A stretch of DNA of 64,000 nt from Streptomyces sp. XY006 (GTDB taxonomy: Bacteria; Actinomycetota; Actinomycetes; Streptomycetales; Streptomycetaceae), in the NCBI RefSeq assembly GCF_002237655.1, contig NZ_NOKT01000001.1, positions 248,001-312,000 of the forward strand. The letters run 5' to 3'. Made by a program: the position numbers and the translations under genes. Shown here in pieces: positions 24,493 to 33,505 of the stretch (positions are counted from its first letter, which is position 1; each line of letters opens with the position of its first letter). The notes under the pieces are model-generated. The model saw nothing but the letters and a program-made list of their open reading frames with translations. It had not been told where the DNA came from and searched no databases.

Positions 24493-25479
24493 GTGGCCAC
24501 CTCCACCACCAAGGCCCTGACCGGGGACGCGCCCCGGGGGCCCGCCCCGGACGACCGCACCGCCCGGCGGCGCGGGGCGCTGCTGCACCGGCTCGACATC
24601 AAGGGCGCCCCGTACGTGTTCGTCGCGCCGTTCTTCGTGGTCTTCGCCGCGTTCAGCTTCTACCCCCTCGTCTACACGTCGTGGATCTCCCTGCACGACG
24701 TGGAACTGGCCACGCTCGACGTCATGGAGTGGGTGGCGTTCGACAACTACGTCGAGCTGTGGGGCGACTCCAGGTTCTGGAACGCGCTGCAGAACACGAT
24801 CACCATCGGTGTCATCTCCACGGTGCCGCAACTGCTGATGGCACTGGGGCTGGCGCACCTGCTCAACTACCGGATGCGCGCCTCGCTGTTCTTCCGCGTG
24901 GCCTCGCTCGTGCCGTACGCGACGTCCGTCGCCGCGGCCGCCCTGGTCTTCACGATGATCTTCGAGCGGGACTTCGGGATGATCAACTGGGCCCTCGGCG
25001 CGGTCGGGATCGACCCCGTGGACTGGGAGGCCGACAAGTGGCCCGCCCAGGTCGCCATCTCCACCATCGTCATCTGGCGGTGGACCGGCTACAACGCGCT
25101 GCTCTACCTGGCCGCCATGCAGGCCATCCCCGCCGAACGCTACGAGGCGGCCTCCCTCGACGGCGCCTCCCGGTGGCAGCAGTTCACCCATGTCACCGTC
25201 CCCGGGATCCGCTCGACCATCGTCTTCACCATCGTGCTCTCCACGATCGGCGCCACCCAGCTGTTCGGTGAGCCGCTCATCTTCGGCCAGGGCCCGAACG
25301 GGGTCAGCGGCGGTGCGGACAACCAGTACCAGACGCTGGGACTGCTGCTGTACGAGGAGGGCTGGAAGAACTACCAGATGGGCCGCTCGGCGACCGTGGC
25401 CTGGGCGATGTTCCTGCTGCTGGTCCTCGTCTTCCTCGTGCAGCGCCTCGTCAAGCGCGCACGCTCCCGTACGTCCTGA
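24493..25479 (+). CDS. Carbohydrate ABC permease, ceb-like importer (first)
   Basis: The protein is 328 residues from a GTG at 24493 with GGAAGGA upstream. It has a 50-residue cytoplasmic tail, then six membrane helices (first: YVFVAPFFVVFAAFSFYPLVY). The EAA loop is YEAASLDGASRWQQFTHVTVPGI. The GEPLIFGQGPNGVSGGADNQYQTLGLLLYEEGW insert before the last helices is longer than in MalF and is usual in CebF-like proteins. It pairs with the permease at 25492-26415. Confidence 0.92.
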   Translation: MATSTTKALTGDAPRGPAPDDRTARRRGALLHRLDIKGAPYVFVAPFFVVFAAFSFYPLVYTSWISLHDVELATLDVMEWVAFDNYVELWGDSRFWNALQNTITIGVISTVPQLLMALGLAHLLNYRMRASLFFRVASLVPYATSVAAAALVFTMIFERDFGMINWALGAVGIDPVDWEADKWPAQVAISTIVIWRWTGYNALLYLAAMQAIPAERYEAASLDGASRWQQFTHVTVPGIRSTIVFTIVLSTIGATQLFGEPLIFGQGPNGVSGGADNQYQTLGLLLYEEGWKNYQMGRSATVAWAMFLLLVLVFLVQRLVKRARSRTS

Positions 25480-25491
25480 CCTGGAGTCACC

Positions 25492-26415
25492 ATGACCACT
25501 CAGAGTCTCCCGGCCCGGACCAGCACCCCGGCCCGGAACCCCGAGGACAAGCCGGCCGGCCGCGGGGGCCGCCGGCTGCTGCGCCAGCGCGCCGGCCGCC
25601 AGCACCACGCCGGCCCCCTCTCCTACGTCCTGCTCGGCCTCATGGCGGTGCTGTCGATCTTCCCGCTGTACTGGACGATGGTGGCCGCCTCCACCGACAA
25701 CACCCGGGTCAGCCAGACACCGCCGCCCTTCCTGCCCGGCCCGAACCTGTTCAGCAACCTCGCCCGGGCCTGGGACGAGGCGGCGATGGGCAAGGCCATG
25801 ATCAACAGCCTGATCGTGGCCGGGGTGATCGCCCTGTCCACGGTGATGTTCGCGACGCTCGCCGGGTTCGCCTTCGCCAAGCTGCGCTTCAAGGGGCGCA
25901 ACGTCCTGCTCATGCTGGTGATCGGCACGATGATGGTGCCGCCGCAGCTCGGCGTCGTCCCGCTGTTCATGATGATGGCCGAGCTGGGCTGGTCGCAGCA
26001 GCTGCCCGCTGTCATCTTCCCGACGCTGGTGAGCGCGGTGGGCGTGTTCTTCATGCGGCAGTACTTGTCGGAGGCGCTGCCGGACGAACTCGTCGAGGCC
26101 GGACGTGTGGACGGGGCGCACTCGCTGCGGATCTTCTGGAGCATCGTGCTGCCCGTCGCCCGGCCGGCGATGGCCGTACTGTTCATGATCACGTTCGTGC
26201 ACGCCTGGAACGACTTCTTCTGGCCGTTCGTGGTCCTCGACATGACCAACCCGACGGTCCCCGTCGCGCTGACCCAGCTGAGCGCGGGCTACGTGCGCGA
26301 CCAGTCGCTGATCATGGCCGGCGCGCTGCTCGGCACCCTGCCGCTGCTGGCGATGTTCATCGTCTTCGGCCGCCAGATCGTCAGCGGCATCATGGCGGGC
26401 GCCGTCAAGGGCTGA
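25492..26415 (+). CDS. Carbohydrate ABC permease, ceb-like importer (second)
   Basis: The protein is 307 residues, starting 12 bases after its partner permease with GGAG before the ATG. Six membrane helices (first: YVLLGLMAVLSIFPLYWTMVAAS), EAA loop LVEAGRVDGAHSLRIFWSIVLPVARP and a C-terminal RQIVSGIMAGAVKG typical of MalG-type family 1 permeases. No ATPase gene follows; GH1 is next, 81 bases downstream. Confidence 0.92.
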   Translation: MTTQSLPARTSTPARNPEDKPAGRGGRRLLRQRAGRQHHAGPLSYVLLGLMAVLSIFPLYWTMVAASTDNTRVSQTPPPFLPGPNLFSNLARAWDEAAMGKAMINSLIVAGVIALSTVMFATLAGFAFAKLRFKGRNVLLMLVIGTMMVPPQLGVVPLFMMMAELGWSQQLPAVIFPTLVSAVGVFFMRQYLSEALPDELVEAGRVDGAHSLRIFWSIVLPVARPAMAVLFMITFVHAWNDFFWPFVVLDMTNPTVPVALTQLSAGYVRDQSLIMAGALLGTLPLLAMFIVFGRQIVSGIMAGAVKG

Positions 26416-26496
26416 CCCGCGAGCCTCACCGGCCGGACCACACCCACCTCCCTCCGCCCCCCCGGGCACTTCGAACCCCCTCCCGAAAGGACTTAC

Positions 26497-27936
26497 GTGG
26501 TCACCGCAGCACAGCAGACCGCATCCGCCCCCGACGCACCTCGCACCTTCCCCAAGGGCTTCCTGTGGGGCTCCGCCACCGCGGCCTACCAGATCGAGGG
26601 AGCAGCCGGCGAGGACGGCCGCACTCCGTCCATCTGGGACACCTACGCCCGCACCCCCGGCCGGGTCCGCAACGGCGACACCGGTGACATCGCCACCGAC
26701 CACTACCACCGCCGCAGCGAGGACGTCGCCCTCATGGCCGAACTCGGCCTGGGCGCCTACCGTTTCTCCCTCGCCTGGCCGCGCATCCAGCCCACCGGCC
26801 GCGGTCCCGCCGTGCAGAAGGGCCTGGACTTCTACCGGCGCCTGGTCGACGAACTGCTGGAGAAGGGCATCAAGCCCGTCGCCACCCTGTACCACTGGGA
26901 CCTGCCGCAGGAGCTGGAGGACGCGGGCGGCTGGCCCGAGCGTGCCACGGCCGAGCGGTTCGCCGAGTACGCGGCCCTCGCGGCGGACGCCCTCGGCGAC
27001 CGCGTGAAGACCTGGACCACGCTCAACGAGCCCTGGTGCAGCGCCTTCCTCGGCTACGGCTCCGGCGTGCACGCCCCCGGCCGCACCGACCCGGTCGCCG
27101 CCCTGCGCGCCGCCCACCACCTCAACCTGGGACACGGCCTGGCCGTCCAGGCCCTGCGCGACCGCCTCCGCGCCGACGCCCAGGTCTCGGTCACCCTGAA
27201 CATCCACCACGTCCGCCCGCTCACCGGCACGGACGGCGACGCCGACGCCGTACGCCGGATCGACGCGCTCGCCAACCGGGTCTTCACCGGTCCGATGCTC
27301 AACGGGGCCTACCCGGAGGACCTGTTCAAGGACACCGCCGAGCTGACCGACTGGGCCTTCGTCCAGGACGGCGACCTGGCACAGATCCACCAGCCGCTGG
27401 ACTTCCTCGGCGTCAACTACTACAGCCCGACCGTGGTCTCCGAGTCCGACGGCCGCGGCACCCACACCTCCGACGGGCACGGCAACAGCCCGCACAGCCC
27501 CTGGCCGGGAGCCGACCGGGTCGCCTTCCACCAGCCGCCCGGCGACACCACCGCCATGGGCTGGGCGATCGACCCCAGCGGTCTGTACGACCTGCTGCGG
27601 CGACTCGCCGCCGACTTCCCCGGGCTGCCGCTGGTCATCACCGAGAACGGTGCCGCCTTCGACGACTACGCCGACCCCGCCGGCCAGGTCAACGACCCGG
27701 CCCGGATCGCCTACGTGCGCGGCCACCTCGCCGCCGTCCACCAGGCGATCCTGGACGGCGCCGACGTACGCGGTTACTTCCTGTGGTCCCTGCTGGACAA
27801 CTTCGAATGGGCCCACGGCTACAGCAAGCGCTTCGGCGCCGTGTACGTCGACTACCCGACCGGCACCCGCATCCCCAAGGCCAGCGCCCGCTGGTACTCC
27901 GAGGTGGCCCGCACCGGCGTACTCCCCGGAGCCTGA
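26497..27936 (+). CDS. GH1 beta-glucosidase (bglC position of a ceb-type operon)
   Basis: The protein is 479 residues, a normal GH1 length, from a GTG at 26497. Acid/base E178 is in TLNEPW and nucleophile E383 in ITENGA. The N-terminal family signature [19 protein letters not shown] and the C-terminal [20 protein letters not shown] are present. With no signal peptide it acts in the cytoplasm on imported disaccharides, which in ceb operons are cellobiose and cello-oligosaccharides. It is the last gene of the cassette, ended by the terminator at 27939. Confidence 0.95.
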   Translation: MVTAAQQTASAPDAPRTFPKGFLWGSATAAYQIEGAAGEDGRTPSIWDTYARTPGRVRNGDTGDIATDHYHRRSEDVALMAELGLGAYRFSLAWPRIQPTGRGPAVQKGLDFYRRLVDELLEKGIKPVATLYHWDLPQELEDAGGWPERATAERFAEYAALAADALGDRVKTWTTLNEPWCSAFLGYGSGVHAPGRTDPVAALRAAHHLNLGHGLAVQALRDRLRADAQVSVTLNIHHVRPLTGTDGDADAVRRIDALANRVFTGPMLNGAYPEDLFKDTAELTDWAFVQDGDLAQIHQPLDFLGVNYYSPTVVSESDGRGTHTSDGHGNSPHSPWPGADRVAFHQPPGDTTAMGWAIDPSGLYDLLRRLAADFPGLPLVITENGAAFDDYADPAGQVNDPARIAYVRGHLAAVHQAILDGADVRGYFLWSLLDNFEWAHGYSKRFGAVYVDYPTGTRIPKASARWYSEVARTGVLPGA

Positions 27937-27938
27937 CC

Positions 27939-27985
27939 GGTCCGGTGCGGCACCTCCGTCGCCCCACGGGGTGCCGCACCGGACC
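27939..27985 (+). terminator. Terminator after the GH1 gene
   Basis: Perfect 16-base arms (27939-27954 and 27970-27985) with a 15-base loop begin 3 bases after the stop codon. Confidence 0.9.
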
Positions 27986-28152
27986 TCCGCTCCCGTCCAC
28001 CACGTCGTGCGTTCCGAGGCCGACGGCCCCCTGCCGCCTCTCTGGAGGCACGGGCCAGTGCAGTATCGTCCGAGACCTGAACGCGCTGTCGAACCGGGCC
28101 ACCCATCTCAAAGGGGGCCGGGACGTGGGAAGTTCGAGGGGGAGCGGAAGGC

Positions 28153-31044
28153 ATGGCCCAATTCCTGAGACCCTCCACACCGCAGTTCGCCGTCGACGTC
28201 CACCAGAACGCCTATCTGCCCGAGGGCGGCCGCGAGGTCGACGCGATCGTCACGGTCACGGCGACCGGCGGCCCTGCCGCCGGCGCGCACCCCCACCCGG
28301 CGGCGTCCGCGCATCACGCGGCGGTGGCGATCATGGTCGACTGCTCCGGTTCGATGGGTCACCCGCCCGCCAAGCTGCACGCCGCCAGGGCGGCGGCCGC
28401 CGCCGCGATCGACGCCGTGCCCGACCGCGCGTACTTCGCCGTCGTCGCCGGCACACAGCACGCCACGGAGGTGTACCCGGGCGGTGGCACCCTCGCGGTG
28501 GCCGACGCCCGCACCCGGGGGGAGGCCAAGTGGGCGCTGCGCACGCTCTCCGCGGGCGGCGGCACGGCGATCGGCGCCTGGCTACGGCTCGCCGACCGGC
28601 TGCTGCACTCCGCCGACGTGGAGACCCGGCACGGGCTCCTGCTCACCGACGGACGCAACGAGAACGAGTCCCCGGAGGACCTGCGCGCCGCGCTGGACGC
28701 CTGTGCGGGCCGGTTCACCTGCCATGTGCGGGCGGTGGGTACGGACTGGGCGGCACAGGAGGTCGACGGCATCGCCTCGGCGCTGCAGGGCAGCGCCGAG
28801 GCGATGCCGGCCGACCCGGCCGGTGCGGCCGACGACATCACCCGGGTGATCACGGAGGTGACGGGCAGGGGGGCCGTCGATGTCGCGCTGCGCCTGTGGA
28901 CGCCCGTCGGCACGGAGACCGTGTTCGTCAGACAAGTCCTGCCCACCGTCGTCGACCTGACCGGCCGGCGCATGGAGGCCGGGCCGCGCGCCGGTGACTA
29001 CCCCACGGGCTCCTGGGGCGGCGGTGAACAACGCGACTACCACGTCCGTCTCCGGGTCCCCGCGGCGGACGTCGGCCTGGAGATGCTGGCCAGTCGCGTC
29101 TCCCTGGTCACCCACGCGAGCGACGGCAGCGCCCACCCCACGGCTCGGGGTCTGATCCGTGCGGTGTGGACCGACGACCCCGCCGCTTCCGCCGCGATCG
29201 ACCCCCGGGTCGCCCACTACACGGGACAAGCCGAGCTGGCCACGGCCATCCAGCAGGGCCTCGACGCCCGCAGAGCCGGTGACGGTGCCGAGGCCCGGGC
29301 CAGGCTGGGCCGCGCGGTGCAACTCGCCGGTGCCCTGGGCGAGGACGGCATCAGCAGACTGCTGGCCAGGGTCGTGGACGTGGTCGACGCCGCGACCGGC
29401 ACGGTCCGGCTGAAGCCGGAAGCCGCGGACACGGACGAGCTGACCCTGGAGACCAGCTCGACCAAGACGGTCCGCGTGGTCCCGTACCCCGGCGCGACGA
29501 GCCACGGCGGCGCCCCGGCACAGCACGGCCCGCCCGGTCACGGCCTGCCCGGGCGGCCGGGCGGCGGCGGTGCCGGACACGGCGGGGAACCGCGTTTCCT
29601 GCAGGCGGAGTTGGTCGAGCAGGCGCCTCCGGGACGCGAGGTGCCCCTGCACGTCCGGGTCACACGCGGGTCCGGTGACGCCGGCGTGGCCCTGCGCGGT
29701 TTCCCCGTCACGGCGGCGGGAGCGCGGCTCCTCATCACCGTGCACGCGCCCGGTCTGCTGGCCCTCGGGGATCTGCAGCAGGTGCTGACGGTCCATCCCG
29801 GTCAGGACTCGCACTGGCTCCAGTTCGGGCTGCGCACCATGAAACCCGGACTGCACACCGTCACCGTGCGGGCCTTCCACCAGGGCACCTTCCTCGGCGA
29901 ACTGCGCGCACAGGTCTCCGTACAGCCCGGCACGCCGGCCAGGGACGGCCTCCCGCGCACCGCGCCCCTCACCTCGCTCGCCTTCGACCCCGGGGAGGTG
30001 ACCCTCCAGGTCCTCAAGGGCGCGGACGGCGCCTACAGTTTCCAGCTCCTCAGCGAGACCACCTACGCTCCCGAGTCCTTCCGCCTGCTGGCCGGCGACT
30101 CCCAGGGCGCGCGGGAACGGATCTACGACGAGCTGCGACGCACCGCCGCAGCGGCCGGGCAGCCCGGCGGCACCGATCAGCACGCGGCCCGGCGCCGGCT
30201 GGTCAACCTGGGGGTGCAGCTGTGGGCGACGGCGGTGCCCGACGCCGTGCGCCGGCAGTTCTGGGAAGAGGCCGGGCACGTCACCTCCCTGACCGTGCTC
30301 GGTGAGCACGACGTCGTCCCCTGGGAGCTGCTGTACCCCCTCGACGGCCACCAGGAGGGCGACGGTTTCCTCGCCGAGTGGCTTCCCGTGGTCCGCCGCG
30401 TCTTCGGACAGGACCGGGTGCGCGAACTGCCTTTGTCCACAGCGGCGTTCGTGGTGCCGCCCGGCTCGCCCCCCGAGGCGGAGCGCGAAGTGCTCGCGCT
30501 CCGGGCCAGGCTGGGCGCTGCCGTGACCGACGGCGGCACCCTGACCCGACGCGCCGCCGTCAGCGACCTCATCGACGAAGGGCTGCACGGGCTGCTGCAC
30601 TTCGCCTGCCACAACTCCTTCACCAGCGCCGGCTCCCACGTCACCATGGCGGACGGCCCCTTCGACCCGATCGACCTCGCCTACGCCACGCACTCCGGAG
30701 CCCTGCGCACCACCCACCCGCTGATCTTCTTCAACGCCTGCCGCAGCGCCGGAGAGATCGACTGGTTCTCCACCAGCCTCGGCTGGGCACCGCAGTTCCT
30801 CCGGGCCGGCGCGGGCGCGTTCATCGGCACCCTGTGGCCCGTACGGTCCGACTCCGCGCTGCTCTTCGCCGACACCTTCTACGCGCAACTGGTCACCGAG
30901 GGACGGAGTCTGGGGCAGGCGTCCCTGAACGCGCGACGTGCGCTGCGCGACCACGGCGGGGACCCCACCTGGCTGGCGTACGCCGTGTACGGCAGCCCCG
31001 CCGCCCGCGCCGCCACGCCCGGGACGTCGGCCCCACGGAGCTGA
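28153..31044 (+). CDS. vWA-CHAT fusion protein, putative caspase-like protease
   Basis: The protein is 963 residues from an ATG behind GGAGCGGAAGG. Residues 55-240 form a von Willebrand A domain with an intact MIDAS start (D63-C-S-G-S-M68) and a later GLLLTDGRNENE. Residues 250-470 continue in the vWA-associated style of TerY-like and Hint-type vWA proteins; 495-560 is a Gly/His/Pro-rich linker; 560-660 looks like a beta-sandwich; 660-950 is a CHAT domain with the caspase-like dyad H820 (LLHFACHN) and C863 (FFNACRSAGE), 43 residues apart, followed by GTLWPVRSDSALLFADTFY. CHAT proteases cut partner proteins when triggered, as in the gasdermin and CRISPR-Craspase systems. No partner or effector gene is adjacent. 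It is convergent with the PucR gene, 14 bases apart. Confidence 0.88.
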   Translation: MAQFLRPSTPQFAVDVHQNAYLPEGGREVDAIVTVTATGGPAAGAHPHPAASAHHAAVAIMVDCSGSMGHPPAKLHAARAAAAAAIDAVPDRAYFAVVAGTQHATEVYPGGGTLAVADARTRGEAKWALRTLSAGGGTAIGAWLRLADRLLHSADVETRHGLLLTDGRNENESPEDLRAALDACAGRFTCHVRAVGTDWAAQEVDGIASALQGSAEAMPADPAGAADDITRVITEVTGRGAVDVALRLWTPVGTETVFVRQVLPTVVDLTGRRMEAGPRAGDYPTGSWGGGEQRDYHVRLRVPAADVGLEMLASRVSLVTHASDGSAHPTARGLIRAVWTDDPAASAAIDPRVAHYTGQAELATAIQQGLDARRAGDGAEARARLGRAVQLAGALGEDGISRLLARVVDVVDAATGTVRLKPEAADTDELTLETSSTKTVRVVPYPGATSHGGAPAQHGPPGHGLPGRPGGGGAGHGGEPRFLQAELVEQAPPGREVPLHVRVTRGSGDAGVALRGFPVTAAGARLLITVHAPGLLALGDLQQVLTVHPGQDSHWLQFGLRTMKPGLHTVTVRAFHQGTFLGELRAQVSVQPGTPARDGLPRTAPLTSLAFDPGEVTLQVLKGADGAYSFQLLSETTYAPESFRLLAGDSQGARERIYDELRRTAAAAGQPGGTDQHAARRRLVNLGVQLWATAVPDAVRRQFWEEAGHVTSLTVLGEHDVVPWELLYPLDGHQEGDGFLAEWLPVVRRVFGQDRVRELPLSTAAFVVPPGSPPEAEREVLALRARLGAAVTDGGTLTRRAAVSDLIDEGLHGLLHFACHNSFTSAGSHVTMADGPFDPIDLAYATHSGALRTTHPLIFFNACRSAGEIDWFSTSLGWAPQFLRAGAGAFIGTLWPVRSDSALLFADTFYAQLVTEGRSLGQASLNARRALRDHGGDPTWLAYAVYGSPAARAATPGTSAPRS

Positions 31045-31058
31045 CCTCCGGTCCGGGA

Positions 31059-32264
31059 TCAGGCCCACGCGCCCGACAACCGCCGTGTCACCACGGCGCT
31101 GAGGGTACGGACGCCGTGCACCGAGCCCGGGTCGATCCCGGTGAGTTCGCCGACCCGGCGCAGTCGGTAGTCCAGCGTGCGCGGGTGGACGTTGAGCGCG
31201 GCTGCCGCCGCGCCGCGCTGCATGTCGTGGCGGTAGTAGGCGTCGAGCGTGGTCACGAGGTCCGGTCCCGGTTCGAGCCGTCGGGCCACCGCGCGCAGCC
31301 AGGCGTCGACGAACGGCACGTCGGAGACGCCGAGTTCGACGAAGACGTCCGCCACGGTGCACGGCCGCACCCGGCGGGACGGCTTCCGCAACGGCGCCGA
31401 TCTGCTGATCCGCCGGGCCCGTTCCAGGGCGTCGGGAAGGTCGTCGAGCGGCGCGGCGGCGGTGCCGGCGGCGCAGGGGCGGCCGAGTGCCTCGGCGAAG
31501 TCCCCGACGAGGTCCGCCGCGGCGGCGGGGGCGTCGTACCGCCGCACCTCCTCGTCGGCGCACGGGACGACGGCGATCAGCTCGCCGCCCCTCGTGCCGT
31601 GCTCCGGGCACCAGACGGCAGGCACCCGGTGGTTCCGCACGAGCGTTTCGATCTCGAGGTGCAGATCACGGTCGCCCGCGGGGCGGTCCGGCACGCGGAT
31701 CACCGTGACGGCGCAGTGCGCGGGGAGTTCCAGGTCCAGGGCGGTGGCGAGGTCCGCGGCGAGGGCGTCGCCGGTCAGGAGCGACCTGGCCAGCAGGGCG
31801 ACCTGTTCGACGTACGGCAGCCGGCGGCGGAGCACCGTCACGAAGCCCTGCCGGTAGGCGACGATGCCGCGGTCGCCCTGCGGGGCGAACCAGGCCATCA
31901 CCTGCATGAGTTCCTCGACATTGCGACCGCGCAGGACCTCGGCCGCCTCCTGGATGTCGCGCAGCATGAGCATGGTGTGCAACTGCAGCACCTGCTGGCG
32001 TGAATCCGAGGACATTCCGGCTCCGGCCCGCACCTCGCCGATGGCCGCGATGTAATGAAGATCCTCGGCGCTCAGTTCGCTGTTGTCCGGAGACAGTTCG
32101 ATCGTGCGCCGCCGCAGCCACACCGAGTATTCCATCGTCTCGGCCCGGGCACGCGGGTTGGTTTCCCACGAACGGAACTCCGGAATCTCACGCAGATACG
32201 TCTCGACCTCGCGGCGGGCGTTGGTCGGCGCCTGCCGGGCCAGTTCGGCGAAGAGGCTCCCCAT
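31059..32264 (-). CDS. PucR/CdaR-type transcriptional regulator
   Basis: The protein is 401 residues. Residues 1-150 are helical (a RsbR/PAS-like sensor region is possible), 150-300 resemble the CdaR GGDEF-like domain, and the C-terminal 60 residues are the PucR HTH: LDAYYRHDMQRGAAAAALNVHPRTLDYRLRRVGELTG. The ATG at 32264 lacks a clear ribosome-binding site; an upstream in-frame GTG near 32322 is a possible alternative. It is divergent from the secreted DUF4394 protein across 278 bases and probably regulates it or itself. Confidence 0.85.
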   Translation of the reverse strand: MGSLFAELARQAPTNARREVETYLREIPEFRSWETNPRARAETMEYSVWLRRRTIELSPDNSELSAEDLHYIAAIGEVRAGAGMSSDSRQQVLQLHTMLMLRDIQEAAEVLRGRNVEELMQVMAWFAPQGDRGIVAYRQGFVTVLRRRLPYVEQVALLARSLLTGDALAADLATALDLELPAHCAVTVIRVPDRPAGDRDLHLEIETLVRNHRVPAVWCPEHGTRGGELIAVVPCADEEVRRYDAPAAAADLVGDFAEALGRPCAAGTAAAPLDDLPDALERARRISRSAPLRKPSRRVRPCTVADVFVELGVSDVPFVDAWLRAVARRLEPGPDLVTTLDAYYRHDMQRGAAAAALNVHPRTLDYRLRRVGELTGIDPGSVHGVRTLSAVVTRRLSGAWA

Positions 32265-32542
32265 GGGTGGGAGCCTGCCACCGCAGATGAGCGGGTCGAC
32301 AGGCGAAATCCGGACGCGCTTTGTCACTTCGCGTGAATCGGCGATCTCTGCTGCACCGGGCATTTGTCATGGTGCGCAAAGTTCCCGGATCCCAGCGGTG
32401 TGGTGTCCCGATCCGGTTGTGGAGCTGCGGTGCGGGCAGCTAAACAGGAGTCGGCAACCCACCGGAATTCGCACGCGCAGACATATGTATCGCGCGTGCA
32501 ATTTCGCACGATGATATTCGATCGAAGGGGAGGGGAACACCG

Positions 32543-33427
32543 ATGAAACCGATGAAAGCCGGAATCAGGAAGAGACTCGCGGCGACGGCAGCGGTCCTGT
32601 CCGTTTCCGCGGCACTGCTGGTGAGCGCGCCCGGCACCGGTTCGGCCGCCACCACCGCGACCCCCAGCCTGAGGGCCTTCGGGCTCACCGGCGACGGCAC
32701 CCTGATGGCCACCTTCACCACCGACCGGCCGAACGTGCTCGACTGGGTCCGCGCCGTCACCGGCCTCAGCGGCGACACCAGACTGCTCGCCATCGACCAC
32801 CGGGTCCAGAACGGCCTGATGTACGGCCTCGGCGAGAAGGGCGGCCTCTACACGATCAAGACCCCGCCCCAGACCACGGACGTGGTGGTCACCAAGGTCT
32901 CCCAGCTGCAAGTCCCGCTGTACGGCACCAACTTCGGCTTCGACTTCAACCCGGCTGCGGACCGGCTGCGCATCGTCAGCGACAACGGCCAGAACCTGCG
33001 GCACAACCTGAACGACCACACCACGGTCGAGGACACCACCCTGACCACGCCGCCGCTCACCGGACCGGCCCGGGGCGTCACCGCGTCCGGCTACACGAAC
33101 AACGACCTGGTCGCCGCCACCGGGACGGTGCTGTACGGCATCGACACCACGACGGACAACCTCGTCCTCCAGGCGCCGGCCAACAACGGCACCCTGTCCA
33201 CGGTCGGCTCCCTCGGCTTCGACGCGCAGCCCAACGCGGGCCTCGACCTCTTCAGCCAGCTGACCAACGGCAAGACGACCTCGGTCGCCGGCTTCGCCTC
33301 GCTCACCCCCTACGGCGCGAGCACCCCGACGCTCTACAGCATCAACCTCTTCACCGGGGAGCCCACTGCGATCGACCGGTTCCCGCTGAACATCACGTCC
33401 CTGGCGATCACCCTCACCGGGAGCTGA
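32543..33427 (+). CDS. Secreted DUF4394 protein
   Basis: The protein is 294 residues, with the ATG at 32543 behind GGGGAGGGGAA. Signal peptide MKPMKAGIRKRL followed by AATAAVLSVSAALLVSAPGTGSA. The mature part has the DUF4394 pattern of a beta-propeller-like repeat: LLAIDHRVQNGLMYGLGEKGGLYTI, NFGFDFNPAADRLRIVSDNGQNLRHNL, GTVLYGIDTTTDNLVLQ, FDAQPNAGLDL. Function is unknown for the family. The gene ends at a terminator shared with the MFS gene. Confidence 0.85.
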   Translation: MKPMKAGIRKRLAATAAVLSVSAALLVSAPGTGSAATTATPSLRAFGLTGDGTLMATFTTDRPNVLDWVRAVTGLSGDTRLLAIDHRVQNGLMYGLGEKGGLYTIKTPPQTTDVVVTKVSQLQVPLYGTNFGFDFNPAADRLRIVSDNGQNLRHNLNDHTTVEDTTLTTPPLTGPARGVTASGYTNNDLVAATGTVLYGIDTTTDNLVLQAPANNGTLSTVGSLGFDAQPNAGLDLFSQLTNGKTTSVAGFASLTPYGASTPTLYSINLFTGEPTAIDRFPLNITSLAITLTGS

Positions 33428-33442
33428 CGCCACCGGCCCGCA

Positions 33443-33479
33443 GGTGGTCCGCCGGACCGTGCACGCCCGGCGGGCCACC
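33443..33479. terminator. Bidirectional terminator between DUF4394 and MFS genes
   Basis: 13-base arms (33443-33455 and 33467-33479) pair with one G-U wobble, 11-base loop, between convergent stops at 33427 and 33506. Confidence 0.8.
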
Positions 33480-33505
33480 GTTCCGCCGGGCGGACGCGGC
33501 GCCCG

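Noticed and set aside
24463..27816. 1117-residue frame on the minus strand opposite the importer and GH1 genes
   Set aside because: It mirrors strongly supported plus-strand genes; its translation is low-complexity Gly/Val/Asp/His, a by-product of GC-rich third positions.
28153..31044. Reading the vWA-CHAT gene as part of a known CRISPR-Craspase or bacterial gasdermin system
   Set aside because: No Cas7-11, gasdermin or other expected partner gene is within reach; only the domain class is shared.
28582..31611. 1009-residue frame on the minus strand opposite the vWA-CHAT gene
   Set aside because: Low-complexity antisense shadow; the plus strand has vWA and CHAT motifs.
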